Source: Heterodera schachtii (taxonomy: Eukaryota > Nematoda > Chromadorea > Rhabditida > Heteroderidae). Taken from it: a stretch of 64,000 bases of DNA. Made by a program: the position numbers and the translations under genes. The notes under the pieces were generated by a model. The model saw only the letters and a list, made by a program, of their open reading frames with translations, was not told the DNA's origin and made no database searches. Position 1 is the stretch's first letter. Every line of letters starts with the position of its first letter. Below, piece by piece: positions 35,001-43,879 of the stretch. Where the stretch lies: NCBI GenBank assembly GCA_023374025.1, contig SIJG01000023.1, forward strand, positions 991,382 through 1,055,381, written 5' to 3'.

Positions 35001-38000
35001 CATAAACAAAATCAGAGTTTAAGACGGGTGCAGGAGGAAATGTTACTCCTATGGGAGTAAAACTGATGTTGTTCCATTTCAGTGTCCTCCCTGGGTAGAG
35101 GAACACATCGCTCGATTTGGCTTTTTCATTCATTGACTCAAGGCGAATTGTTGCATATACAACATATTCCCATGAATTACAGCCTATGACTTCATAGACT
35201 GTTTTGGATTTTGGTTTTGCATACCAACGGTAGAATAGGCAGGCACTGCCGCCTAAGAGGCATTTGTTGCCCCAAAAGGCGGTACTATCCAGGCAAAATG
35301 AATTGCCAGGATAACCGTTGGTATCGTTTAGCTCAGGGATAGAAGTATTGTGACGAACTTCGCCACAATAATTTCCTTCACATGAGCCCATCTTTGGGCA
35401 TCTTTTGCCCGCCAAAATATTTATTTCATATGAACGTTGCCAAGCTTTGGTGAAGCTTTGGCATTCGAGTGCTAATGCTTTCAGCACAATTTTTATGGAA
35501 CCAAGCAGAACACCTTCCTCTGTTTTCAGAAGAAGAGTGTTTGTTTGACCTGCTGGCAACATTGTCAATGTTGCTGAATTTTCGACAATGCATTTCATGC
35601 TTGTCATGTTTTTAAAGCATTTTTCTGATTTAGCCATAATTGCTACAGTCTCTGCTCCAACTGATTGGTGGAGAGAGACAGCAAAAAGGACAATGAATGC
35701 TGTTGTCCTGAAGACACGCTGTGAAGTCCAATTGTGTGAAGTCGTTCTCCTTTGCCTCCTTTCTCTTTGATGTTGGTTTGGCACGGCGAAATAGACTATT
35801 GGCCTGATAAATTGGATTATCAGCCAAATAATCATGTGAAGTCCAGAAAAAAGGACTTTCAATATGGAATAAACCATAAAGCTTATGCTCATTAAGGAAA
35901 GGCAAAGTCCTCCAGCTAACATGGAGGACACCAACGGATAACACGTTGGGTTTGCCAATTGTTCCATGCACAAATAGCATTCAATGAGTACGCACTCATC
36001 AACTGCTGGGCATAAAATGTCCTTTTTAAACATGTGCTTTGAATCCGTCCAAAAATGACCTTGACATTGGTAGTCATTTAGGAGAATTTCCTTTGGCAAC
36101 TCATATGTGAGTTTGTGTACATTCTCATGAATGTAACAATTCTCAGAGCAGCAAAGTTCCACTTTCCGAATTTCGTTCGGAATTTTTGCCAAAACACCTT
36201 TGTTTGAGCAAATGAGTTTACACTCATTGCATTGATTTGTTGGATAGGCTCGTGCCAATCCAAAAATGCAGAAAATAGTGAGACAGTTAAGAACTGTCAT
36301 CACTTTCGCTTTGCTGCGAGTAATCATTCCGTGTTTGTTTGGTTCAACCAAATGAGAATTTTTATCCTCATTTTTCTCCTTCTCATTTGGCAATTTATTT
36401 TCCAAATGAGGAATTGTTTTTTCTGTTGAATTGTTCGAAGTTTCGTCTTCGTTAACTTTCAAATTTTCTTTGCCATTTTCGGTAGGATTTTCAAATCCTA
36501 CCTCTAATGGAAAGATTTTGTTGACTGGTCGTGTAATAACGACTTTTCGAGGCATGGTTCCATACCTTTTTGATTTAATGCCATGAATTGGCATTTCTAA
36601 TTGAACGCTTCTAATGGCACCTGGTCTGCCATTAAGCTCAATTATTTTTCCCAAAGTCCACTGATTTCGAGGAGTGAACTCCTCGTGAATGAGGACGATC
36701 ATTCCTTCTTTTGGTTCTCCTTTATCTTGGAGATGAGCGCCTTTGTGATCCCACTTAGACCTTTCTCTAAGAAGGAGAAGGTACTCATTATGCCATTTAT
36801 TCCAGAAGCTTTCATGGGCTTCTCTGGTTGCTTTAAATAAAGCAGCCAATTTCTCCGATGATGAAATTTGCTTGTCGTTGGGATCGGCTTCTTCCGTCGT
36901 TGTCTCCCAATTTATCTGTAAATCGGGTTGAAGTAAGTCAATGGGGCGGAGTGGCTGAATGCCATCCGCTCCCTCTGACACAACAGTGATTGGCCGATGG
37001 TTGAGAGTGGCCTCAACTTCGGCCACAAAAGTGTTGAGCTCATCGAAATTGAGGATTTTTCTCCCCAATGTCCGTTTAAAGCAATTTTTGCATAATTGCA
37101 CGAGGCGTTCGTAAACGCCACCTGCCCATGGACTAATTTGAGCGATAAATTTCCACTTAATTTTATTAAGTGCAAGAAATTCATCTTTGTTTTGCTCAAC
37201 TCCCTTTGGAGTTGTCAATTGCTCAATCGTTTTTTGAGACAATTTAAATGAAGTGGCATTGTCACTCCAAATTAAGTCTGGTTTTCCCCTCCGACTAATG
37301 AATCGTCGGAGGACATTTAAAAAAGATTCGGCCGTTGTGTCAAGCATGGCTTCTAAGTAAACTGCTCTCGTTGTGAGGCAAGTTACTATAATTATCCATG
37401 CCTTAACTTTCTCTCCTGCCAATCGTGTCTCTGTTGGCCCCAAAAAGTCAATTCCAATTGACTTAAAGGGCATTTGTCGGCAGACTCGTTCCTCCGGCAG
37501 TGGAGGCATTTTTGGTAAGGCAAATTGGTATGCCTTCATCCTTCGGCATCGACGGCAGTTTTTTATAACCCTTTTTACTGCCGTTCGAGACTGAGGAGTC
37601 CAATAATTGTTGAGAAATTCCGTAAGGGTGCTGTCCACCCCTAGGTGATGTCTTTTTTGGTGACATTGCAAAATGATAAGATCTCGGATTTCCGAGTTCT
37701 TTCCAAGAAGTATGGGATGTGAAAACCCATAAGGTTGGTCACTTCTTGTTAATCTCGTTCTCAGCCTGAGAATCCCTTCACTATCAATTAGTGAGGGAAA
37801 TTTTGTGAATTCATCTGGATCATTAAATTGATCCAAACGAATTATAAGGTACTCAGCCAGCAGAACATCTTCTGCTGTGAATGGTCCGGTTTTAGAAATC
37901 TTGACGATTTCCTTCCGGTGCTTTTTTGTGAGCTCTGAAGGGTCTCTTCCATTTAATAATTTCAAATGGAGAAACCGTATTACAAAGAGCACTGTCCTGA

Positions 38001-41000
38001 CCATTTTGGTCCAGGAATGGTGTCTCTTCGCATTAAATAATTGCTGCTTTGGCTCTGCACATGTATGAGCCAAAAATATTCTTTCATCTTCCTTCGGTGG
38101 ATCATGTAACTCTTCTTCTTTTATTTCAACGAAGAGTTCATGAGGCCAATGTTTTTGGTCCTTTGTGAGCCAATTAGGCCCATCCCACCACGAAGAATTG
38201 GTTGAGAGCTCTTCTGGTGTAGCTCCTCTTGTTGCCAGATCAGCCGGGTTTTCAGCTGTTCTAACAAAGTGAAACGAACACTTTGTTATGGTGCGAATTT
38301 CCTTAATTCGCCGTTCAATGAATTTTGGTTGGGCTTCTTTTGAAGCCACCCAATTTAAAGCAATTTGAGAATCACTCCACAAATAGGAGTGTTCAATTGC
38401 TCGGCGCAATTGAGTTTGTATGAATTTTAAGCCTCGAATTCCAATAAGAATGGCCATCAGCTCCATTCTTGGAATAGTGAGTGCTTTCGAAGCACTCTTT
38501 GGCTTAAGGCGATTTTTTGAGAAAATCAACCAATTTTGAATTTTATTTGAACTCTCCACTCGGAGATAAATTGCGGTTGCAAATGTGTGGATCGAAGCAT
38601 CCACAAATGCGTGCAATTGAAGGGAGCATTCTCCCTGTATCATTGTCCTTCGTGGGACTCGGATTTGCTTGTCTTTCCAAGAATCTTGGAAAGTACTCCA
38701 ACGAATCGAGTCCTCTTCTGAGAGGGCATCATCCCAGCCTTTCTTTTCCTCCCATAAGCTTTGGAAGAAAAGTTTTAAAGGCTGGATGCATGGGCCCATC
38801 AATCCCAAAGGATCGAATAAAGAGGCCAAAAAACTTAGGACGAGACGTCGATTCACTATCTTTAATGAATCGACAGATGGGAATTCAAAGACAATGTCGT
38901 CTTTGTCAATGTCCCAAATAAGTCCCAGCACTTTCACTTTGGCTTTCTCGAGTCTGTCCTCAGGGGGGATGGCTTTCATCACCTCCTTGGAATTTGTAAT
39001 AAATTCCCGAAGGTTAAAACAGCCTTCTTTAAGGATAGCCTTCGCTTCCTTATATTTTGTTAATGCCTCCTCTGGAGTTTCACATTCCATGAGCGCATTG
39101 TCCACGTACAGCGATTCGGCTAACTCTTTAGCCAAAATCGAACGACAATTTTTTAGATGATATTGTAGTGTAGCTGCTAGGATAAAAGGTGAACTGATCA
39201 CCCCAAATGCGACTCGGCAGAATCTGTATATTATCAGATTTTCCGAGGAAAGTGGCTTTTCCGTGTCTTTGAGCCACAAAAACTTTGTGACTTCTCTATC
39301 TTCTGGTTCCAAGGAAATCTGCAAAAAAGCAGCTTGGATATCAGCAAGAAGAGGAAATGCAGGGCATCGGAATCGCAAAAGCATTCCGATGAGATCAGGT
39401 AAAAGTACCGGACCTCTGTACAAACAGTCATTCAAACTGTTTGTACCCCTTGTGTGAGCACTCGCGTCATAAACGACGCGAAGTTTTTTGCCCTTAGCCA
39501 ACACTCCTTGATGCGGAATGTAGTGCTCAAGAGTGCCAGGTGCTTCCCTGGCCTCTTCAATGATGCCTTTTGATAACTGGTCGTTGATTGTGCTGTTATA
39601 TTGCTGTAGAAGTTCAGGAGAATGTCTGAGCTTATTCAAAGTCGACATTAACCTTGAGAAGGCCATTCTGTAATTGGAGGGAAGATTCGGTGTCTCTTCC
39701 TTCCACGGCCATTTAACTGAATATCGTCCGCCGTTTTCACGACGGATTGATTTGTCGAACAGCTGCATTGCTGTTTGATCATCGTCCTCGTTAGGGTCTT
39801 CTTTTATCCCTAACGATTCCAAATTAAAGAAATATTCTATTTCTTTAATAGCTGGCATCTGTCCTTGATTGGACTCATCAATGGCCACCATTGACACTCC
39901 TGTATTTGGGACCTTTGGTCCGAAATCTGATTCTCCATTAACTAGAAGGCCCAGTGTTGTTTGAATGACAAACAACCCAGGCAAAACTTCCTTTTTGCTT
40001 TGGAAAAATTTCCAAAAGTGTCGAGCACTGATCAGAATCTCAGGCTCGTCTTCGGAGAAAGTCAGAGCTTGGAAAACATCCTGCTCTTCCGATGTGTAAT
40101 CATCGGAATTCCATTCCACCATTTTAAATGGAGTGGAAATTTGCTCGGTTCGATTGAGGAGGATTTCCTCCCACTTATTGTCACTCCGTTGAATTTGAAC
40201 GGAGTAGACAGGTGAATGGAACCGTATCGGTCCATTCCTTTCACCACCGAAACCGTAGACTTCCATTTCTTCGGAAGTCACTTTATGTGGTTTCAGTTTT
40301 TCGATTAGCGGGTCAGACATATATGAAGTCTGGCTCGCTGGATCAAAGAGACACATAGCTTTGATCATTCGACGAGGATCGCGACTTGACCGGACCCTCA
40401 ATCGTCGGGTCATCAAAAACGCGTGTGACTTCTTTGTCACAACGCTGGTTAAAACATTTGTTGTTTTTCCGTCAAAAATTGATATTTCAGACGATTTTTC
40501 CCTTATTCCTAAGGGTTCACTTATTGCTGAAAAATGATTCTGAGTCGGACGAGGTGGTTCTCCTCGTCTGTTGGAAGACTGTTTCTTTTGAACAGCCCCT
40601 CCTTTAGTTGATTGTTGATGAGTGCTTCCTCTCGGAGCATCTCCTTCAGAATAACAGATCATGAAGTGGTGTTTTTCACCACATTTTGGACACCTCTTTG
40701 GTGAACTGCATTGTTGGGAATTATGCCCTTGCATAAGGCAATTGAAACATCGTTGTTGATCAGCAAGCCGCCTTCTGCGTGCTCCAGCTGTTGGATATTT
40801 TGGACACTTGCTTGGTGCGTGTCCCATGTCACTACAGAGAGAACAAAGTGGGTTCGTTCCTCGTTCTCGAGGAGAGAAGTGTGTTTGTTCTCTCTGATTG
40901 ACAGTGTTGAATGATCTGTGTATTTGGGGAGACATCATCCCCACAGACTCATTTCTGTTGTTGGGTCGCCAATGACCCTGACGAAATTGATTGGGAGGGA

Positions 41001-43371
41001 AGTTCGTTCCTCTCCCTTGGAAATTGTTCCTCTGGATTTGAGGAGGAAAATTTCGGGGTTTTTCTTCCCCCCGGAAGACTTGTGTACATCTTTGTACTTC
41101 TTCCTTCACTTCCACAATGGAAGTGATTGCCTTGCGTAGGTCGGAACAATCAAAAGTTCCACCTGTACGCATTTCCTTCTCCACCACCTGAGTGAGGAGA
41201 TGGTATGGCAATTTGGATTTTATCGTGGAGGCCATGAACTTATTCTGTTCATTTTCTCCAAAATCCGATAATTGCTGACAAATCCTTTCAATTGACTCTG
41301 AGAACTGCCTCAGAGACTGAACAGAATCTGACGGTTTTGGAAGGTGGAGCAACTCTGATTGGAGTGTCTCCACAATTGACTTCTCATCCCCAAATCTTTT
41401 CTTGAGGATTTCTACCACTCGTGGGTAGTTTTCATCTGAAGGCGGATACAAATCAATTGCTCTACGAGCAACTGACTTCTCGGGAAGACATCCCAAGAGA
41501 TAAATGTGTTTTTTGAAGTCTTCAATTTGAAGACTTTCAACTGAAGTCTCAAACAGCTTCCAAAACAAAGGCCATTCTCGGGGCTCACCCGAGAATTTTG
41601 GAAGCGAAATGGGCGGCAGCATCACTTCATGCCGCTGCGGAGCCACCACCACTTGTGGCTGAATGTTTTGAGCAGGTTGTTGAACCTGTGCAGGGTGAAC
41701 GACATCCCCCTGCTCTGAGAGGCCTAAAGCCCCATCAATGGTGTCGACAAGCCCTCGGGCTTGGTCGGCCCATTCCATGAAGGCTTTTCCTTCAGGTTTG
41801 TAGTCCTTGTAGTTCTGCTCTTCTTCTTGAAGAGCAGGACCTTTAACTCGGTGGAAGACTGCCTCCCACTTGTCATTGTTTTTCTCCAACAATGACACTG
41901 CTCTACAGAGATTTTGTCTCTCTGCGAGCAAATCGGTTTTGATTTGCTCAGTCAAATCTTTTGTAAGATTTTCCTGAGCCGTCTCAATGTACAATTTGAG
42001 ACGCTTCACAATCGGTGCGATTGTGATTCGTAAGAGTTCACTCATCTCTTACGAATGTTGGACAAGCTTTGTTCAAAGCTTGGACTTCTCTTAATTGAGG
42101 GGGTAAGCTACGACTGGAGCTTGACCCCTACGGGGCTCCAATTTTTGTCGCGGAATGGACAAAAAATCACTGGAAAGGAAATCTTTCCCTCCGAGGGAAT
42201 TCTCTCCTTTCCCTGTCCAACGGGGACAGTGTTGAAAGATGCAAGTGCTGAATTCAATGTCCAAATGTGGACACTGAAACTGAGAGTTCTCTGTAACTCT
42301 CTTAATGACCCAACGGGGGTCAAATTAATAGTCTGTAAGAAAGGGCTCCTGATTGTCCCTTTTACAGATTGAGAGAAGAGCTTTTCTCTTACTCTTTATT
42401 CAATTGAACACAAATACAAATTGTGTTAAATTGGAGTGAAATCCAAAATGAAGAGATGTTCCACGAAATGAGAAGAAGTGAAGAACTGAGAGGAAGTGAC
42501 GGGCTTTTATACCCTCACAAATCAATGGGGGCGGAGCAAATCACGTGAACAACGCACACACAAAAAATCGATCGATGACTCAGAGGGAAAATGAATGCAA
42601 AGGGAAAAGGATGACTCATAATTAAAGAAGGGACCGAGAGAAAATTGATCAATAAATAAATGAACAAAAATTAATTAAATGTTTAATGAATTTATGTCGC
42701 TTTCCGCGACAGGGGGGGGGGAAATGAAGTGCACCCAAAACATCTAGCCCAAGTCTCAATAAAAAATAACAATTGTAAACCTCAACAAAGTCCAGCGAAT
42801 CAATCCCGAGGTCCTTGAAAAAATCGGAGTCGAACGTCAATTTGTCATTGTCCACCTTGTCAAACAAATGTAAGTTGAGCATAACTCGGTCTTCGACAGT
42901 TTTCTTGGTGAGAATTGCCTAAAAATGTGCATTTAATGAGAAAAAATTCGCCGAGCTCTAATTTTTTTGTCTTCAGATTTTTTTTTAATTCGTTTTTTGA
43001 AATTTAAAATTTGTTTATGTCTAAACAGTAAAATCTTGTATTGCAAATTGGTAATTTGTGCGTAATTTTCCCAAAAAATATCAAAATGCCTCCGAAAAAT
43101 TTCAAAAAGTGCCAAAAATTTTTTGAAATTTTTTTGTGACCCTTAAATTTGAAAATTGCCTCACATGCATGTGGGTGCGCTTCTGTTGGTAATTGACTGC
43201 CCTCATTTCCGGGCTGTACATTTGCATCTTTTGCCTGGTCATCGGATGGCCAAAACCGCCGCCGGTGATTGGACGGGAGCCAATTTGGACGATGGGGCTG
43301 ACGAGGCGTTTGAAGAGGAAAACATTCGTCGGTTTGAAGTACAATGCTGCCTTGACAAACGCTTTATTCAT
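32085..43371 (-). CDS. NDUFAB1: Mitochondrial acyl carrier protein (NDUFAB1), interrupted by a retrotransposon in intron 2
   Basis: mtACP carries acyl chains on a phosphopantetheine for mitochondrial fatty-acid/lipoate synthesis and is an accessory subunit of complex I. The minus-strand exons are 43371-43165 (presequence, 69 aa), 42918-42781 and 32192 downwards. Exon 2 holds the helix-II motif DLGIDSLDFVE with the carrier serine. Exon 3 continues FIIAIEDEFEFEIPDGDSDR and RMRTPRDVYNYI. All borders are GT-AG and in phase. Intron 2 is 10.6 kb because a BEL/Pao element fills it. As written, exon 3 shifts frame at a T4 run (32098-32101) and stops at 32085 after NYILRQV. In the other frame the usual ending DKCDVYD would follow, stopping at 32072. 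So the protein is 150 aa with an altered last helix, or there is a one-base sequence error. Confidence 0.85.
32614..33179 (-). repeat. 3' LTR of the BEL/Pao element
   Basis: 566 bp, identical by eye to 42146-42711. TGT...ACA ends with an 8-bp inverted terminal sequence TGTCGCGG/CCGCGACA. It is the 3' LTR because the element reads on the minus strand. Confidence 0.97.
33254..34216 (-). CDS. Extra ORF of the BEL/Pao element downstream of the polyprotein
   Basis: An open frame lies between the polyprotein end and the 3' LTR, in a different frame. From its first ATG (33973), 8 bases beyond the polyprotein stop, it would give about 239 aa (MDNRIKGWEISHPT onward). The frame is open further upstream, overlapping the env-like 3' end by more than 200 bp, but has no ATG there. 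A good splice acceptor TTCTACAG ends at 34199, so a spliced form of about 315 aa is possible. The product is charged, with Arg-rich clusters, no signal peptide and no membrane segment; the C-terminus is very basic (RVVRRRPVNRW). I recognise no domain. An open frame this long in an element with identical LTRs argues for function. Confidence 0.6.
   Translation of the reverse strand, partial: NFTLLQTLEINFLVSDEKGLRYCHSIANTVLGGGGSFGCGYAESRLIFPTTKKFFKHESPRTHKNDSSKIFDSESDHVIYVMDNRIKGWEISHPTTFFKSDIREMPIPFREGPFFSARRVNIPENAEIINDRFFEFGDPERDQEERVPLRREPRVHRQTEPLSSWIERSHGSHWYETIRDRRIVDEDLRRELGRGATLIGEHFGRAVDIHFDGLTCYGPEGLYLSPGLTVLDHFVRLGLQVDPLTPCIQEYVGFSPHEGGMLVDLYPIELVSIRHRVRVAWRAPEENELHPPARYRAQSPDGHLENRPQRVVRRRPVNRW
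33982..42045 (-). CDS. BEL/Pao Gag-Pol-Env-like polyprotein (2687 aa)
   Basis: Single uninterrupted frame from an ATG 100 bp inside the 5' LTR. In order: Gag; Cys/His knuckles around residues 400-460 (CSLCSDMGHAPSKC, CFNCLMQGHNSQQC); a retropepsin-like site near 570 reading FDPAS instead of the usual D-S/T-G; reverse transcriptase with YVDN near 980; RNase H (FVDAS near 1150, WSDSQ); integrase HHCC near 1465-1500 and DDE core (IDFLGP, SDNATSF) near 1525-1620. After about residue 1900 comes an env-like part: a hydrophobic leader, many Cys residues and N-glycosylation sites, a CPKMGSCEGNYC cluster and a C-terminal membrane segment near 2605. The Cys pattern resembles phlebovirus-glycoprotein-type Env of nematode BEL elements (Cer7-like); that link is from memory. 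No stop or frameshift interrupts the ORF. Confidence 0.93.
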   Translation of the reverse strand: MSELLRITIAPIVKRLKLYIETAQENLTKDLTEQIKTDLLAERQNLCRAVSLLEKNNDKWEAVFHRVKGPALQEEEQNYKDYKPEGKAFMEWADQARGLVDTIDGALGLSEQGDVVHPAQVQQPAQNIQPQVVVAPQRHEVMLPPISLPKFSGEPREWPLFWKLFETSVESLQIEDFKKHIYLLGCLPEKSVARRAIDLYPPSDENYPRVVEILKKRFGDEKSIVETLQSELLHLPKPSDSVQSLRQFSESIERICQQLSDFGENEQNKFMASTIKSKLPYHLLTQVVEKEMRTGGTFDCSDLRKAITSIVEVKEEVQRCTQVFRGEEKPRNFPPQIQRNNFQGRGTNFPPNQFRQGHWRPNNRNESVGMMSPQIHRSFNTVNQREQTHFSPRERGTNPLCSLCSDMGHAPSKCPKYPTAGARRRRLADQQRCFNCLMQGHNSQQCSSPKRCPKCGEKHHFMICYSEGDAPRGSTHQQSTKGGAVQKKQSSNRRGEPPRPTQNHFSAISEPLGIREKSSEISIFDGKTTNVLTSVVTKKSHAFLMTRRLRVRSSRDPRRMIKAMCLFDPASQTSYMSDPLIEKLKPHKVTSEEMEVYGFGGERNGPIRFHSPVYSVQIQRSDNKWEEILLNRTEQISTPFKMVEWNSDDYTSEEQDVFQALTFSEDEPEILISARHFWKFFQSKKEVLPGLFVIQTTLGLLVNGESDFGPKVPNTGVSMVAIDESNQGQMPAIKEIEYFFNLESLGIKEDPNEDDDQTAMQLFDKSIRRENGGRYSVKWPWKEETPNLPSNYRMAFSRLMSTLNKLRHSPELLQQYNSTINDQLSKGIIEEAREAPGTLEHYIPHQGVLAKGKKLRVVYDASAHTRGTNSLNDCLYRGPVLLPDLIGMLLRFRCPAFPLLADIQAAFLQISLEPEDREVTKFLWLKDTEKPLSSENLIIYRFCRVAFGVISSPFILAATLQYHLKNCRSILAKELAESLYVDNALMECETPEEALTKYKEAKAILKEGCFNLREFITNSKEVMKAIPPEDRLEKAKVKVLGLIWDIDKDDIVFEFPSVDSLKIVNRRLVLSFLASLFDPLGLMGPCIQPLKLFFQSLWEEKKGWDDALSEEDSIRWSTFQDSWKDKQIRVPRRTMIQGECSLQLHAFVDASIHTFATAIYLRVESSNKIQNWLIFSKNRLKPKSASKALTIPRMELMAILIGIRGLKFIQTQLRRAIEHSYLWSDSQIALNWVASKEAQPKFIERRIKEIRTITKCSFHFVRTAENPADLATRGATPEELSTNSSWWDGPNWLTKDQKHWPHELFVEIKEEELHDPPKEDERIFLAHTCAEPKQQLFNAKRHHSWTKMVRTVLFVIRFLHLKLLNGRDPSELTKKHRKEIVKISKTGPFTAEDVLLAEYLIIRLDQFNDPDEFTKFPSLIDSEGILRLRTRLTRSDQPYGFSHPILLGKNSEIRDLIILQCHQKRHHLGVDSTLTEFLNNYWTPQSRTAVKRVIKNCRRCRRMKAYQFALPKMPPLPEERVCRQMPFKSIGIDFLGPTETRLAGEKVKAWIIIVTCLTTRAVYLEAMLDTTAESFLNVLRRFISRRGKPDLIWSDNATSFKLSQKTIEQLTTPKGVEQNKDEFLALNKIKWKFIAQISPWAGGVYERLVQLCKNCFKRTLGRKILNFDELNTFVAEVEATLNHRPITVVSEGADGIQPLRPIDLLQPDLQINWETTTEEADPNDKQISSSEKLAALFKATREAHESFWNKWHNEYLLLLRERSKWDHKGAHLQDKGEPKEGMIVLIHEEFTPRNQWTLGKIIELNGRPGAIRSVQLEMPIHGIKSKRYGTMPRKVVITRPVNKIFPLEVGFENPTENGKENLKVNEDETSNNSTEKTIPHLENKLPNEKEKNEDKNSHLVEPNKHGMITRSKAKVMTVLNCLTIFCIFGLARAYPTNQCNECKLICSNKGVLAKIPNEIRKVELCCSENCYIHENVHKLTYELPKEILLNDYQCQGHFWTDSKHMFKKDILCPAVDECVLIECYLCMEQLANPTCYPLVSSMLAGGLCLSLMSISFMVYSILKVLFSGLHMIIWLIIQFIRPIVYFAVPNQHQRERRQRRTTSHNWTSQRVFRTTAFIVLFAVSLHQSVGAETVAIMAKSEKCFKNMTSMKCIVENSATLTMLPAGQTNTLLLKTEEGVLLGSIKIVLKALALECQSFTKAWQRSYEINILAGKRCPKMGSCEGNYCGEVRHNTSIPELNDTNGYPGNSFCLDSTAFWGNKCLLGGSACLFYRWYAKPKSKTVYEVIGCNSWEYVVYATIRLESMNEKAKSSDVFLYPGRTLKWNNISFTPIGVTFPPAPVLNSDFVYDGNTMALTREPLKIDFKCRNRQEAIAFNCSLGLQACTDCLPDHSGGLVNCNCRSHNLEKLMESPERRLPLNIKNFQLRNGGRRILALTGFSPVQLNLQIEGLQMALELHQSLCTVLPLNISGCYSCSTGAQFKYVCSTNFGNAFAEITCDDGTHFSTKCDSNATIYQTILAFDKARIQTKCQTKCLAGKTSFDIAGTLHYVQYQQLEDFNSNLSKKQIGHSNWLNWNFDWKTTLWSLIGLQSSLTFLMIIGVGIICLIIFIKISPFYRLWKLISWSLMRRDYGIVTVLLILYLAGEDPSDVVMLNHVSSSPPQKNSSNMSHHGLTKMTHRKFSIQSLIT
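42124..42141 (-). promoter_or_regulatory. Candidate primer-binding site of the BEL/Pao element
   Basis: On the minus strand, 4-5 bases inside the 5' LTR, the sequence reads TGGAGCCCCGTAGGGGTC. It starts with TGG as expected for pairing to a tRNA 3' CCA end. I cannot assign the tRNA without the genome's tRNA set. Confidence 0.5.
42146..42711 (-). repeat. 5' LTR of the BEL/Pao element
   Basis: 566 bp, identical by eye to 32614-33179. It is the 5' LTR on the minus strand and would hold promoter and polyadenylation signals (AATAAA-type runs are present on both strands). It lies 70 bp from the end of mtACP exon 2. Confidence 0.97.
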
Positions 43372-43879
43372 TTTTAGCTAAACAAATTCAGTTTTATGTA
43401 TTAGAAATACAGTTTAAATCCCGCATATATTAAATAAAATTTGTGAGGATGTTTTGCATGAAATTTGCTTCAATGGTCAACAAAAAAAAAACAAGAATTT
43501 GTTAAACAATTTTGGTTTGTGAACGAATTTTACCAAGCGAAGCGTCCAAAAAATGAGTGTAATGGTAAAACTTACAATAGCAACTCGTACATAAGTTAGA
43601 CTAGGCCTAGGCTTTAAGACTAAGCTTTAAGCTAGGGTTAGGCTTAGTTTTATTTTTACACTTTTGTATATTTTGCTTTTGAATTTTCGTAACATTTCGC
43701 CAGAGACGTTATGCCATTTTTGCTTTTGGCGCTAATTTAAAGTTATCATTTTTAAATTTATCAAAAACCGAATTGAAGATTTCTAGAAAACAAACAAGTC
43801 CGTTAAAATTTTAGGCCTAAATTTAAAGTCGGACCGACTCTAATTTTCAAACTTTTTTTAAGGCTGTTCCTTATCAATT
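43372..43879. other. Divergent intergenic region between mtACP and primase
   Basis: About 510 bp separating two divergently transcribed genes, presumably containing both promoters. A degenerate stretch 'taggcctaggctttaag...agctagggttaggcttag' lies at 43603-43650. No exon seen. Confidence 0.5.

Larger units (their letters stand above)
32614..42711 (-). mobile_element. Complete BEL/Pao LTR retrotransposon with env-like region
   Basis: Two 566-bp LTRs bound the element (32614-33179 and 42146-42711). They begin TGTCGCGG, end CCGCGACA and look identical throughout, so the insertion is very young. The coding strand is minus, the same orientation as the host mtACP gene. One long ORF carries gag, protease, reverse transcriptase, RNase H, integrase and an env-like part, and a further ORF follows before the 3' LTR. 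The insertion site is a G-run (ends abut 8 and 10 G), so the short target duplication cannot be delimited. Confidence 0.97.

Noticed and set aside
38517..39160. Plus-strand ORFs of 134 and 163 aa, and many others between 34000 and 42000
   Set aside because: They are antisense shadows of the 2687-aa BEL/Pao polyprotein.
43603..43650. Sequence containing ttaggct, resembling the nematode telomere repeat TTAGGC
   Set aside because: Only one or two degenerate units are present, so it is not a telomere tract.
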